A DNA stretch of 64,000 bases from Amblyornis subalaris (lineage: Eukaryota; Chordata; Aves; Passeriformes; Ptilonorhynchidae). Position 1 is the stretch's first letter. The number at the start of each line of letters is the position of its first letter. A program made the position numbers and the translations under genes. Of this stretch, positions 39,108 through 49,348 are shown piece after piece. Location: contig JACAXG010000032.1 of the NCBI GenBank assembly GCA_018881555.1, forward strand, positions 2,864,837 to 2,928,836, read 5' to 3'. The notes under the pieces were generated by a model. The model ran no database searches, was not told the DNA's origin, and saw nothing but the letters and a program-made list of their open reading frames with translations.

Positions 39108-40336
39108 CCAATCATAAGGGACAGTCTCAACCAGTAGCAAAAATGATTAAATAACNATGTTAGAAACTTGTAAAATATTTTATTCAGAGGACTTGAAAAA
39201 TCTTGCTTGGAAGTGATTAGATCCAAAAGTTATCAAAAATGGAAATACGTATTTTCATAAGATGCATACTGTAGAAAGTTAAAAACAATAGGAATTAAGG
39301 TCTCGGATAATATTTCCCTCTTTCTTGCAAATTTTTTCAGGCTTTGATATTTTCCATTCACTTGTTGCCTGTATATGTAGACACATATTTATATTCCTTT
39401 CCTCTACAGACACATCTCCATCTGTTGCTGACAGTCCACTGAAAACCCACCTTTTCCCTAAACCTTTAATATTAAGCAATCCTTTTCATCCCCAGTGCAA
39501 GCATGAATGGGAACAAACTTTACCAGATTGATGAGAATCATAGACATTTCCTTGCTGTTAGGGCATTCAGCATATCCCACATAGGAGGTTAATTAACTTG
39601 GTACTAAAATCCAAGTACATCCACTCACACAGAGAGTATCCTGATTTTACTGTTTTCATCTAATTCAGGTGCCATCATAAGGAAAACCTGTTGCACTCAA
39701 TGATTATTATTTTTACATACACCCTCCTAAAGGGTCTAAGCTTTCAAAAGTTGATTACACAGCCAAATAGTTTGCACACAGAGTAATCAATACCTACATG
39801 AAGACATGGCTTTCCACAACCTTGCACAATGAGCACTTCCAAAGCATAAAAAAGGAGACAAAGTTCTGTGTGATCCCTGAAGATGGGGTTATATTGTAGA
39901 TTGTCCAGACACATACACCAATTATATATAGTGTATATAAATATATATAGAACTATAAATAGTTTCACACATTTCCATAAGAATATCTTCACCTTAGATG
40001 TGTCCCTAAACTAGATACAACTTCTTTAGGGTTGTCTGCCTTTATGACAGTCTCTGAACCACAGCATGGAATTTCCCCAAATCACCTGTTTTCGTCTCCA
40101 CAGATCTATTCTCCATGGAAAACAACAAGTAGAATTTTTTTATTTAATTTTGTTTTATTCCAAAGTTTTATTTTAAGTTTAACCTTTTCAATTGCCAGAA
40201 GAGTTTGTGTTTCTCTTGGAGATAACTGAATANTCAAGACTATCAGTCTTCCTTTAAAGAAAAAAAATAATTCTGGACTCAGTGATGAAATCTCTAACAT
40301 TACAAAATGAAAACTGAATTACAAAGTGTCTGGATT

Positions 40337-40469
40337 TTGAAAAATTGGCCAGGTTGGATGGGCACCTGAGCAACCTGGTATAGTGGGTGCCCCTGCCCAT
40401 GACAGGGGGGTTGAAACTTGATGATCTTTAAGGTCTATTCCAACCCAAATTGTTCTATGATTCTGTGAT
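40337..40469 (+). mobile_element. CR1 LINE 3' end (very short copy)
   Basis: GGCCAGGTTGGATGGGCACC, GAGCAACCTGGTATAGTGGG, CCCTGCCCATGACAGGGGGG and GATGATCTTTAAGGTC are the standard CR1 3' end. It closes with the octamer-like tail TTCTATGATTCTGTGATA at 40453-40470. Only the last ~130 bases are present, so this is an extreme 5' truncation. No coding capacity. Confidence 0.96.
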
Positions 40470-43400
40470 AGGATGAAAGTTTGGCAAATTCACCACATAT
40501 TCCAGATAATTTTTTCAACTGGCAAAAAGTTGGTTTTTTTTCAAAAGGGATGTCAGACCTTGCAACCACCCAGCTTTTGTTGCCAATTTTGCAGAACTCC
40601 GGAGGCGTGAGTCCTTAATGCACTGGCATTTAAATATAAATTGGTATATTTTTATCATTCCAGGCATTTGATTGAATGTGCATGCTATATGAGATGGGAA
40701 TAGAAATCTTCTTGTCCAAGTTCTGTATTAAAGCCCACCTATAACTGATCAGCTCTGTCCTTACCCTGAGAGAGAGAGAAAGATGGGTGAAAAGACATAT
40801 TTTGAGACATGCTTACCACACACAATGATAGTGATGAGTTCTGAAACACAAAGCAAACTGTCATGGAATATACCAGTGTTCTTCAGCTGCCGCATCTTTT
40901 CAATGTGTCAATGCCTTAAAAGTTATTGCATGGCATAATCATCCTGTAAAGACTTTGCCCAAGCATGAAAACATGCAGTAGCTGCTCAGGAGATAGTCCA
41001 TATAATCCTACCCCGTTCATAAACATTAACTTTTTAGTGTGTATCTATTTCCAAGCATCTTTGAAATTCTGAGTGTCCTTTTTTTCAAGTGGCTGAATAA
41101 GAATAGTTATAAACATCTGCATGTATACGTGCTCTGCTCGAAGCTGAAGGACAAAAAAGATGGGCTGTTGTCATTGCATTACCATGCAATTGCTGTGCAG
41201 CTTTCTTTAGCCTTGTAATGCAGGGGGTCAGGATAAAACAGCCAGGAAGGTCCCTTTTAATTGGAAAATCCATTAAATAGACAGGGAGGAGTGGGAAATG
41301 TATACTATGAAAAATACAAGCATTAACCTAATTTTTGCTTCGAGATCATATGCTGGAAAATATTTACCAGAAAAAAACAGAGCTCAAGGCAAGGGTCAAG
41401 CAGCAGAGAGCTGAACAGATAGTGCACCATTAATATAAAGGATTATAGTCAGTATATGACTGAGAATAATTCTGTGGATGCTCTGTCAAAGACACACATA
41501 CAAAAGGCTTCTAAATGAAACCAATGAAGCAGGAGTTCTGATAGTTTAGCAGCACAGTGGCATGGTGCAGCTGAAAAAGGAAAAAAAACACCCACTGGGG
41601 GAAAAAAGTAATAAACTCTTGCTACCCATGGGCAAACTTCACAGCACTTGAATAAGACAAATAGAAGAAAGCGTCTGCTACTGCCCAGAGGGAAATGTAA
41701 TGACCCAAGATATGACCTGCCATAGAGAGAGCCCTACAGAATAAGACAGAAGTAGAAATCTGAGAAGTTATGTGAAACTAAAATAGGATCTGAATTAAGT
41801 CCAAGTCAGCCAAGCACTGATGGAATTGAGAGAAAATTTTGATAAAGCACTGCTGCTCCCTTCCCCCACTCGAAGATAAATTATTGTCCAGGCTACCCAA
41901 ATCCAAACGTAACACATGTAATGGGAAATATATAGTGAGTGAATTGTCACACTTGCATTGTTTATACTGGAAAAAGGGTAAGTGTAGGAGTCTCTGAACA
42001 GAGATTGAGAGTGGCCCAGCTGTTACATCCACATACTATTAACACTGAGCCACCAAGATCGTTTTTAAGTCTGAGACAGTATTTTTTTGTTCTCTCTGCA
42101 GTACAAGCCCTTTAACTTCATAAAGACTGTAAAGCTTTACTGTCCTTTCTGAAGCAAATCACTGCTGTGAGAGAAGCCATTGCTTGTGCAAAGTCTGACT
42201 TAAGGATTGCCTTATTTTTGTTTGGTTAGGGTTTATTTGTGGCTTTGGGGTTTTTTGTTGAGTTTGTGGGGGAGGGAGGGTTGTATATCAATATCAGGAA
42301 ATGCAGGCAGGGGATCTTTCAAGGATACAAAATATTTTCCAATGTATAAGATCCATGTACATCTGTGTGTAGATTTCTTCTCAAGTAGCAGACAAACAGT
42401 GCAGAAAATATTTGAGCTATGGATTAGAAAAAAAGTGATTCTTCCGGTTTTAAAGGTCTCCCAGGTTTATTTATTTTCTGAAAATAATAGAGCTCATTTT
42501 TCATCATCCGAGGTAATTAAGCCAAGCATCAGCATGCACTCATTCTCTACTGTTCTTTCTTCTTCTTTCTGGCAGTCTTTATCTATTTGACATGAGAGAT
42601 TAATATTATTCCTTTGAAAGAAAGTATCTGGCCCAAATTTTCCTCCACAGTCTCACATCCTACAACTCCTTTTAAAACAGACTGAAAAAGTGAACTTTTC
42701 ATGGAAATGCTAACATGAAACATGTTGACCCATCCTTCTTCTTCCCCTTGAATTGCTGAAATATTTGTTGACTATGACCTAAATCTGTCAATAGTTTAGC
42801 AGCCTTGAAGTTATATTTTCCAGTAAAGAAACTTTCTTTGGAAAAGGGTAAAATTCTCCTCAGTCTGTCTGTGCTATAAACTGATGATAATGCAGCAGCT
42901 CAAAGTACCTCCTTTGTATCATTCCTTCTATATTTTTTCATCACAGGTCTTCTTATTGATCTCCATTATACATGCAACAAATTATTAAAAATAGGCACAG
43001 AGGCATCAAGATATTTACCCAAAGGATAGGGAAAGGCATAAAAAAAGTGAGCATTTATTGGCTCCTTTATTTGCATCTGTGATAACGGCCGAAGAGATTT
43101 CTTTTCTGAATCAAGAATTATAAACTTGACCCAAAATACACAGGTTTTGATGCAGGAAACCAAAAATACGGTTAAAACATAGCTGCTCATTCTGTTATTT
43201 TTTTCTTTATCGTGAATAGTCTTGTGTGTATCTAACCTTATTTGAAGGTTCTGCCTGCATTTTATTCTTTGGTGATCTGTAACTATTTGTTTTTGCAGTG
43301 ACGTTCTCCTTTGCCTTAAACAATTATTTCCCTTCTCTGTTGTTTTTTGTCTCGAGTTTGCTTATAAGAATCAATTATGTCTCTTTTCCAGCTTTGTTTT

Positions 43401-44027
43401 AAGAGCCTAACCAAGCTGTGTTCTCTTGAACACGTCTATATTGCCTTCTGTCGCAATCAAGTGTAGTCCAGAGATCTCTGAGCTAGAAAAAATATAAGCT
43501 AGTCTGCCTACATGATTCACTGCAACATCCCATGGAACCACAAGTTTAGATCTCAAATTAATAGTCTCTGTTGTGCAGTACTACATTCTTGCTAATAATA
43601 TGCTTCCTTCTGCCTTCTAATCTTCCTCTCTTCCTACTCTGCCCTGAGTGATCAATTTACACGCATATTTCTATTCTGCCTTTCCATTTTATCATCCCTC
43701 AATAATGTGCCTCTCCCACTGAAAAGAATCAGTGGATTAGTGTTAGAATATGATCATTGGAGGAACACAGAGTGCGATAGGGAAGAGAAATGCAGTACTC
43801 TTAAAAGAGACCAATCGACAAAGGTGATGCCCAAAAGGCAAAACAGAGTTAAGATAGATGATGTGAATCATTTTGGATTTATTGGGCTGATAATGAAAGA
43901 CACTGAATGTGTATCACATTTACTCAGCTCAATAAAAGTTGAGAACAGCGTCTGTTAGGAACTGAATGGAAGGGGAGGCAGAGGGATATAAAACAAGTAA
44001 TTAAGATACTGTGAGAAAGCACGATGA
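40470..44027. other. AT-rich stretch, no gene seen
   Basis: No supported gene. The TTG-started 127-codon frame at 42207-42590 has no domain. A G/T-rich patch (42248-42280) includes GTGGGGGAGGGAGGG. GGCCCAAATTTTCCTC near 42631 faintly recalls the old palindromic repeat family but is too short to call. An acceptor-like string ends at 42101 without a paired donor. Confidence 0.5.
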
Positions 44028-44115
44028 AGTCACAGAAATTAGAAGCAGAAGGGATTTTAGGAGTGGCTGCCTAGTTCATTAGTAGCCAAAACAACATTTT
44101 CCCTTGTAGAACATC
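44028..44115 (-). mobile_element. Possible old CR1 3'-end fragment
   Basis: GTCACAGAAATTAGAAGCAG, then AAGGGATTTTAGGAG and CTGCCTAGTTCATTAG, follow the reverse-complement CR1 3'-end pattern 'TCATAGAATTAGAAGGGACCTCAGGAGGTCATCTAGTCCA' with many changes. It resembles the older sauropsid CR1 types rather than the younger bird copies. Similarity fades by about 44115. Confidence 0.45.
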
Positions 44116-44326
44116 TTGCACAGATTCTAAAATCAAGTTCTAAACATGGACCATAAAATGTCCTTGCATGGTACAGAATGGGTAATCCCAAATTTCTTGT
44201 TCTCTTTCAGCCTAGGGAACAGCTGCCTAACTGCAAAGAAAATGAAACCTGAAAAGCCTACCACTAAAATGACAGTCCCTATTCTAAACATCAGAATATC
44301 AGACTGACTGCTCTGAAACTGCTTTT

Positions 44327-44364
<38 letters not shown>

Positions 44365-45644
44365 TAAAAAGGGTGATTTGTAAGGAAGAGGGGAGGGGGA
44401 AAGAAGTCACATAGTCCTCTCAAAGACAGATGGAAAACTGCTGAGCACCACTGTGGTGGCCACCTGCTGTGCTCTGAGTGGGGAGTGATAAATAGGGTGG
44501 GTCGGGTACTCTAGAGCTCTTTTACTTCTCATTTCTGCATATCACAGACTTGCGTTGTGTCGATTCCTGTCTACTCAGATCACTAAACGAGAGCTCTGCA
44601 CTTCTCTGCTGGTAGGTATTATACATTCCTTTGGGATCCCTCCCGACAGTAGCTGGGTATGAAAAGATCTTCTCGATGAAAAATGCGTTGAATGAGTATC
44701 TTGAAAATTTTCCTGACGACTGTTTAAGTGGGAGTCAAACTACTTTGGTTCGTGTCATGGAAATCAAAGCAGTTTTTCTTGAAACACAGGTGAAATATAA
44801 GTGCTTGGAGTTTAGGGTTACCTTTTCAGTCTGAAAAACAGACAGTCACAGGGTTAGAGGTGAAATATGCAAGTATCTCAATCCAACTGACATACTCCTA
44901 TAAGTAAATTTAATTTTAATGGGAATTTTCCCTGGCTAACAAATGATGAAGGAGCACTTCATAAAGCCCAAAGGCAGTAGCTAGTATTTCAAGGACATTT
45001 TTTTCTTCCTGAAAGGGATTTCACTATATAATAGCTACATGTAGCAGTTATGAAATATACATAACCAGTAAGGCAGAGAGAGGGAATAAAATAGTGAAAT
45101 GAGTGCATTTGCATATCTGGAAATCATGTCAGTCCCTCATTTCTGTACATATCCCCACAAGTCAAGAACTGCACCCACAGTCACACATGCTAAAGTCAAA
45201 AATCATGTTTCAGAGTGGCTTTGAAAATGTTACAAAATTCCCTTAGTAGAAAATATGCTCCAATACTCACAATGGTGTAGGAGAATTATTAAAAAGAAAA
45301 AAAAAAGGAGAGAAGAAAAAGGAACTTGAATCTATGTAAATATCACTGCGCTGATCTAGAGGTTTAGATCTCTCTATGAAAATGCTTAGGAAAAAAAAAA
45401 AAACTAAGCCCAAACAAAACCAGTAGCAGAACGGAAACACAAAGTTGCTGAACATCAGGCTCTATTAAGCTCTAAGGGTTTAATAGAAAAGAAAAAACAA
45501 TAAGTTTAAGTTTGAGGAGGGTTTTGTCAGAAAAGAAAGAAAAGGTCTGACCAACTAAACCTAAATAAAGGAAAAGTTGTTTGTTTTTACAAGGCATGGG
45601 ATGTACTGTCACAGCTTTACAAAGCAGAAATGCTTAGATGAGAA
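44116..45644. other. AT-rich stretch, no gene seen
   Basis: It contains the (A)31 run and several shorter A-rich runs near 45291-45306 and 45390-45403. No gene is supported. A weak CR1-like hint (TCACAGGGTTAGAGGTGAAA) near 44847 is not callable. Confidence 0.5.
44331..44361. repeat. (A)31 run
   Basis: Thirty-one consecutive A after TTTTTATT. It could be the tail of a retroposed transcript, but the sequence to its left shows no recognisable gene body or poly(A) signal at the expected distance. Confidence 0.9.
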
Positions 45645-45925
45645 GGAGGGGCTAAGCCCAGCTGGTGGCCAGTCACCAGTGCCATCCTCAGGCCACTGCT
45701 GGGGCTGACATTGATTAATATCTTCATCAATGACTGGTACGAGGCATCCTCTCAAACTTGAGTGGAGAAGTGGATGTGCTCCTCTGGATGGATTTTGACA
45801 GGCTGAAGAAATGGTATGATACAAAATGCAAAGTCCAGGATTTGAGACAGAGCCCCATCAGGCAGATGTGCAGGCAGGGGCTGGCTGCAGAGAGGGCAGC
45901 TGGGAAGAGATGGAAGGCTTTTAGC
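45645..45925 (+). mobile_element. CR1 LINE internal fragment, catalytic block deleted
   Basis: The plus strand reads GCCCAGCTGGTGGCCAGTCA, then ATTAATATCTTCATCAATGA, then TTTTGACAGGCTGAAGAAATGG and GGCTGGCTGCAGAGAGGGCA. These match the CR1 reverse-transcriptase segment 'SSWRPVTSG..LFNIFIND' and the 'DLDRLEKW' segment after it. The block between them that normally encodes FADDTKLGG is missing: CTCAAACTTGAGTGGAGAAG jumps straight to the later GTGGATGTGCT. The copy is also truncated at both ends and lacks the 3' tail. Confidence 0.88.
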
Positions 45926-47744
45926 AGCACAACAAAACACTGTGGCCAGGCTTTTTCCTTCCTTTACATAAACATTAATTTCCTCCTTTTTGCCACCGAA
46001 TTTAAGAGCTTAAATAATACTGAGAAAAAAAAAATTTAAAAAATGGAAACCGAAGGGTTAACACACAGGAATTTGACAGAGAGCCCTGCCATGTGTTTTG
46101 AAAGCCATTTGACAACACAGAGCAGGAGGTGTGGTGCCCTGTAGTTCAGAGGGTACATTGTTTACCATGAAATGCCGGATTTGCATATGGTAAGTACTTT
46201 CTTTTATTAAAAAGCAATGCAAATAGTCACACAAACTCCTCTGTAAATAGCAAAGAAGAACACTTAGCCACCCAGACTGAGGAATTACACCAAGTGAAAT
46301 GGCAGCAGAATCTGGCCTAGACATTGAAAAATACCCAACTTTACTCTGAGAAACTTAAATAATTTTTCCTTCCTCTGTTTAGTGGCAGCTTTGCTCCTTT
46401 ATCACCTGTAAGAAATCAAAAAGAGGTGAACTTCTCCTGCACATGAGGAAAAACCTCTTATTTAAAAATAGGATTTCAGTCTTGTGCAGGTTATGAAACC
46501 CTACTGGCAAACAAGGCTCACAGGAACCCTTATAACCTATAGGATACACAGTTTATCTTTGCTCTGATTAAATCTTCCATACATTTTAATCTCTTCTCTT
46601 TCTTTGCACACTTTATAATAACACTCTCTTCAAGCAAACACTCTTTAATCTTATAATTTGAAAACTAATTCCATTTCAGCTGTCTTTTTGGCAAGTGACC
46701 TTTTCTTCTTCTTTTGCTACAGGTAAAAAATAAAAATCCTGTCTTTCTGATTTTTATCCTCAGCATTCTGTATCTCAGAACTGTTCATCTATTGAGGTTT
46801 TTGTAAGCAATAATATTTCTTATTCTGAATTTCTTGGTGAAGAAACCTCAGAAAATGTTCCTTCCTGAAAGCCATTTGATTAATTTGTCTAAATGCATTT
46901 CTTTTGTAAACCAGGTTGATTATTTGAAAATGTCAGAGTCTGGTAGCGGATTTGAGAGCTATCCTGGCAAACACTATTGACCAAATTAAAAACAAAGTAT
47001 AGAGACATGACAGCAAGGTGGACCAATGACTGGCCTGCCATCTGTCATGGATGGATTAAAACAGTCTTTCTGTACTGATATGTAGGAGACACTAATTCCA
47101 ATCCAAATACATGGATTGGCTCATGCAAAAGGAGATTTACTGAGAGGAAAGTTTTTTTTCTGGGTAGTAAAAAGTCAGCTGTCACCTCACTAAAACAAAC
47201 TGCTCATCCTGACCGCAGGAAAACTCGAATGTCCTATGTGCTGTATCCTAACTACTACATCTAATTAATTGAGGGAATCATTACAAATGATTTGTGTACG
47301 TCGTGGGTGGACTAAAGATAAAATAGTTAAGAGCCGTAAACCACTGTTTTAATCTTCACAGTGCTTTTACCAGTAAAATGGCCATCGATCATACAAAGCC
47401 TGAAGGGTTTTCCCACAGAGAAGAAGTTAACTAAGGAAGATTTCTCTGTCAGTTAAAGCAGCATGAATCCAATTTAACTCCACTGGTCTCACATACATCC
47501 ACTCCAGACCAAAGCAGTGTTACCACTACATAAACAAAATCTCAGTTACTTCATCCCAGAAATAAGCTGCCTCCATTATTTGATGGGGCTTTTAGATGGG
47601 GGCTTAGGCTGTGATGAATAACCATTTCGGAGTGACAGCTCTCTCACTTAAACACAGACAAAATTCAAACTCTTTATTTAGGCTAGATGAGAGTGATACT
47701 ATTTGGAATATGTGTCTGCTGCCTGGATGAGGGGACAAAGGACA
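45926..47744. other. AT-rich stretch, no gene seen
   Basis: No gene or repeat is called. An acceptor-like pyrimidine tract ends in CTACAG at about 46722 with no supported exon after it. TTTAACTCCACTGGTCTCAC near 47473 is faintly like the old palindromic repeat. Confidence 0.5.
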
Positions 47745-48180
47745 GCCTCAGCATATGGTCAATGCAATGGCAGCTGTCAGTCAGAAGGACGTGGATAGGC
47801 TGGAGAAATGGCCTCACAAGAACTTCTTGTGCTGTGTTCTTCTTGGGTGTCTCATTATGCGAAAGATATGTGAAAGTTTAGCGGAGGTCACCAAGCTGGC
47901 CAAGGAACCGGAGCATGTGGCATCCCAAAAGCAGCTGAGAGAGGTGGGTCTGTTCAGCCCAGAGAAGGTTCAAAGTGGAGCTTAGTCTGTTTGCAACTAC
48001 CCAGGTGAAACACAGAGAGGAAGAGACAGTCTTCTTAGAGGTGCACAGTGAACCAAGAGGCAACAGATATTTTTGTTGGTGTTAGAGAACCAACTACTTA
48101 TAGATTTGCACAACCTGCCATGGACTCTGAGAAAAATCTTGGTCTAAATGGTCTTAGGGAGTTTCTTCCAAGCCAAATTA
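47745..48180 (+). mobile_element. CR1 LINE 3' portion, degraded
   Basis: GGACGTGGATAGGCTGGAGA, AGCAGCTGAGAGAGGTGGGT, CTGTTCAGCCCAGAGAAGG and GAACCAAGAGGCAACAGAT are CR1 ORF2 C-terminal signposts ('DLDRLEKW', 'LRELGLFSPEK', 'RGN'). The 3' end is seen as TTGGTCTAAATGGTCTTAGG and TTCTTCCAAGCC at about 48140-48175. It is heavily diverged, with internal gaps, and no reading frame survives across it. It lies about 380 bases upstream of the solo LTR. Confidence 0.85.
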
Positions 48181-48550
48181 TACTGGAATGCTATAGCTGA
48201 TATTTGGATACTGACTGAAGTTTGTTCACATGAATCCTTCCTCAACAATTCCTCACAGAAATAAGATTAAACATCTTAGCAATGGTACGATGGAGCTAAA
48301 CCATAAATTTCCTGGATAAATCTTGGTTTTGCACCAAAAGGCTCTTGAAGACACATTATCATTTTTAGTTTGCTGACATCTTAGCAACTCATCGTTCTAC
48401 AGATTTTTCAGATTACATAGAACTGTCAAATCTGCTAACACTGGATAACAACTACAACGGTACAGTATGTTTTAATGTTTCACTTACCTCAGTTCTTTGA
48501 ATCTAAGTTTTCTAGTAAAAGAAAACTTTTTTCCAGGAAAAAGTACTTAC
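48181..48550. other. Unique AT-rich spacer between CR1 and LTR
   Basis: I see no feature in this stretch and no retroviral internal sequence next to the LTR. Confidence 0.5.
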
Positions 48551-48555
48551 AATGG
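48551..48555. repeat. Left target-site duplication of the LTR
   Basis: AATGG lies directly before the TGTCCTGG start of the LTR. It matches AATAG at 49344-49348 in four of five positions. A 5-bp duplication would suit an ERVL-like integration. Confidence 0.55.
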
Positions 48556-48637
48556 TGTCCTGGGTTAGCCACGTATTCTATTACTACCCACGAAAGCTAG
48601 ATAAATTCACAGTTACACACCTGGTCCCTGAGGGACT

Positions 48638-48659
48638 CCTTATCTCAACTGAGATAAGG
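48638..48659. promoter_or_regulatory. GATA-motif palindrome in the LTR U3
   Basis: CCTTATCTCA and TGAGATAAGG are perfect 10-base inverted copies around a 2-base centre (AC). Each arm holds one GATA-factor core (AGATAAG and its complement CTTATCT). GATA proteins are known to bind such cores, including paired sites. Binding here is inferred. Confidence 0.55.
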
Positions 48660-48679
48660 ACTCCAGCTGACAGCAAGCA

Positions 48680-48750
48680 CCACCCATCCTGATTATCTAA
48701 TCTCAGCTAATGGCCCATTACACCACTCACCCTGATTAATGGCCCATTAC
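48680..48750. repeat. Twofold direct repeat in U3 ending GGCCCATTAC
   Basis: CCATCCTGATTATC followed by AGCTAATGGCCCATTAC is repeated, shortened, as CACCCTGATTAATGGCCCATTAC. The shared parts are CCTGATTA and TAATGGCCCATTAC. It looks like a duplicated U3 segment with an internal deletion. Confidence 0.7.
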
Positions 48751-48762
48751 TGGACTTGGCAA

Positions 48763-48873
48763 AAATAGAATGTCAGAAAACCATGAGAATCCTCCGAGCT
48801 CATTGAAATAGAATATCAGAAGACATAAGACTCATCCGAGCTCAGAAGCCATGAGAATCATCTGAGCTCATTG
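48763..48873. repeat. Threefold ~40-bp direct repeat in U3
   Basis: Three units share AATAGAATRTCAGAA at the start and GAGAATCMTCYGAGCTCA at the end. Unit 1 is 48763-48805, unit 2 is 48806-48844, and unit 3 (lacking the first part) is 48845-48873. A fourth AATAGAA follows at 48885. Tandem repeats at this place in LTRs often act as enhancers; here that is inference. Confidence 0.75.
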
Positions 48874-48882
48874 CCAAAGCAA

Positions 48883-48967
48883 CCAATAGAACATTGGGAA
48901 AATCCTCTTCCATTGTGGAAGTCCTCGCCCCTGGGGGAGGGGCCAGCCAGGAAACACAGCATAAAAC
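48883..48967 (+). promoter_or_regulatory. LTR core promoter (CCAAT, GC box, TATA-like)
   Basis: CCAAT is at 48883-48887. A GC-rich box GCCCCTGGGGGAGGGG is at 48928-48943. CATAAAAC is at 48960-48967. The spacing is that of a pol II promoter, which would place transcription start near 48990, just before the GGACT-rich leader. Activity is not shown. Confidence 0.5.
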
Positions 48968-49015
48968 AAGGGTTTGGGATGGGAGAAAACACTCTCGACT
49001 CGACTCAATTCGGCT

Positions 49016-49152
49016 GGACTCCACTCCGCTCCTCGGAATTGGACTCAGCTACTCCTCTCCTCTGGACTGAACTCCACTCCACTGCTCTACTGGACTGGTC
49101 TACCAGGACTGGACTACCAGGCCTTTCTGCAGGACTAGTGCCTAACTGGACT
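49016..49152 (+). repeat. GGACT-rich leader repeat in the LTR
   Basis: Eight exact GGACT pentamers lie at 49016, 49041, 49074, 49092, 49106, 49111, 49132 and 49148. They are set in a low-complexity stretch with repeated CTCCACTCC. The repetition is irregular, not a clean tandem array. It follows the predicted transcription start. Confidence 0.85.
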
Positions 49153-49343
49153 ACACAGCTGCCACCCTGGTCAACAGGGTGTCAGGTTGTACCGTGACTC
49201 TGTCAGTTGGTTTAAGCAGGTGTTTCTGTATTACTGCATTTATTTTAACCTTTTTTATTTAAATTGTGATTTTGACCTGAAATCTCTCGAGGTATTTTGT
49301 GTGAGATTAATTTCCCCTGCTGGTTCACAGTCAAACCAGCACA

Positions 49344-49348
49344 AATAG
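49344..49348. repeat. Right target-site duplication of the LTR
   Basis: AATAG directly follows the terminal CACA of the LTR and matches AATGG at 48551-48555 with one change. Confidence 0.55.

Larger units (their letters stand above)
36485..40336. other. AT-rich stretch, no gene seen
   Basis: No gene is seen. Small items inside are a 20-bp tandem duplication (37196-37233), an (A)16 run (37542-37557) and a GC-richer hairpin (39075-39107). Confidence 0.55.
48556..49343 (+). mobile_element. Solo LTR of an avian endogenous retrovirus
   Basis: A 788-bp element begins TGTCCTGGGTTAG and ends AACCAGCACA, so the ends are TG...CA with a short inverted match (CTGG/CCAG). It is flanked by AATGG and AATAG, an imperfect 5-bp target duplication. 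Inside, in order, are a GATA palindrome (48638-48659), a twofold repeat ending in GGCCCATTAC (48711-48720 and 48741-48750), a threefold repeat (48763-48873), CCAAT (48883), a GC-rich box (48928-48943) and a TATA-like CATAAAAC (48960). After these comes a GGACT-rich leader. No gag, pol or env sequence lies on either side, so it is a solo LTR left by recombination. The 5-bp duplication favours an ERVL-type element; the exact family is not named here. Confidence 0.82.

Noticed and set aside
42248..42280. G-quadruplex
   Set aside because: There are only three compact G runs, plus one distant run needing a loop of about 15 bases, so the prediction is weak.
42207..42590. 127-codon frame as a gene
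   Set aside because: It starts at TTG, lies in T-rich then mixed DNA, and shows no domain or splice context.
44845..44900. TCACAGGGTTAGAGGTGAAA as another CR1 3' end
   Set aside because: Only about 20 bases resemble the consensus and the following sequence does not.
45758..46039. Plus-strand 93-codon frame as a gene
   Set aside because: Its first half is CR1 remnant and the rest runs into A-rich DNA.
48871..49197. 108-codon frame with repeated WTELHST-like residues
   Set aside because: It lies wholly inside the solo LTR, starts at TTG, and its repetition comes from the GGACT-rich leader.
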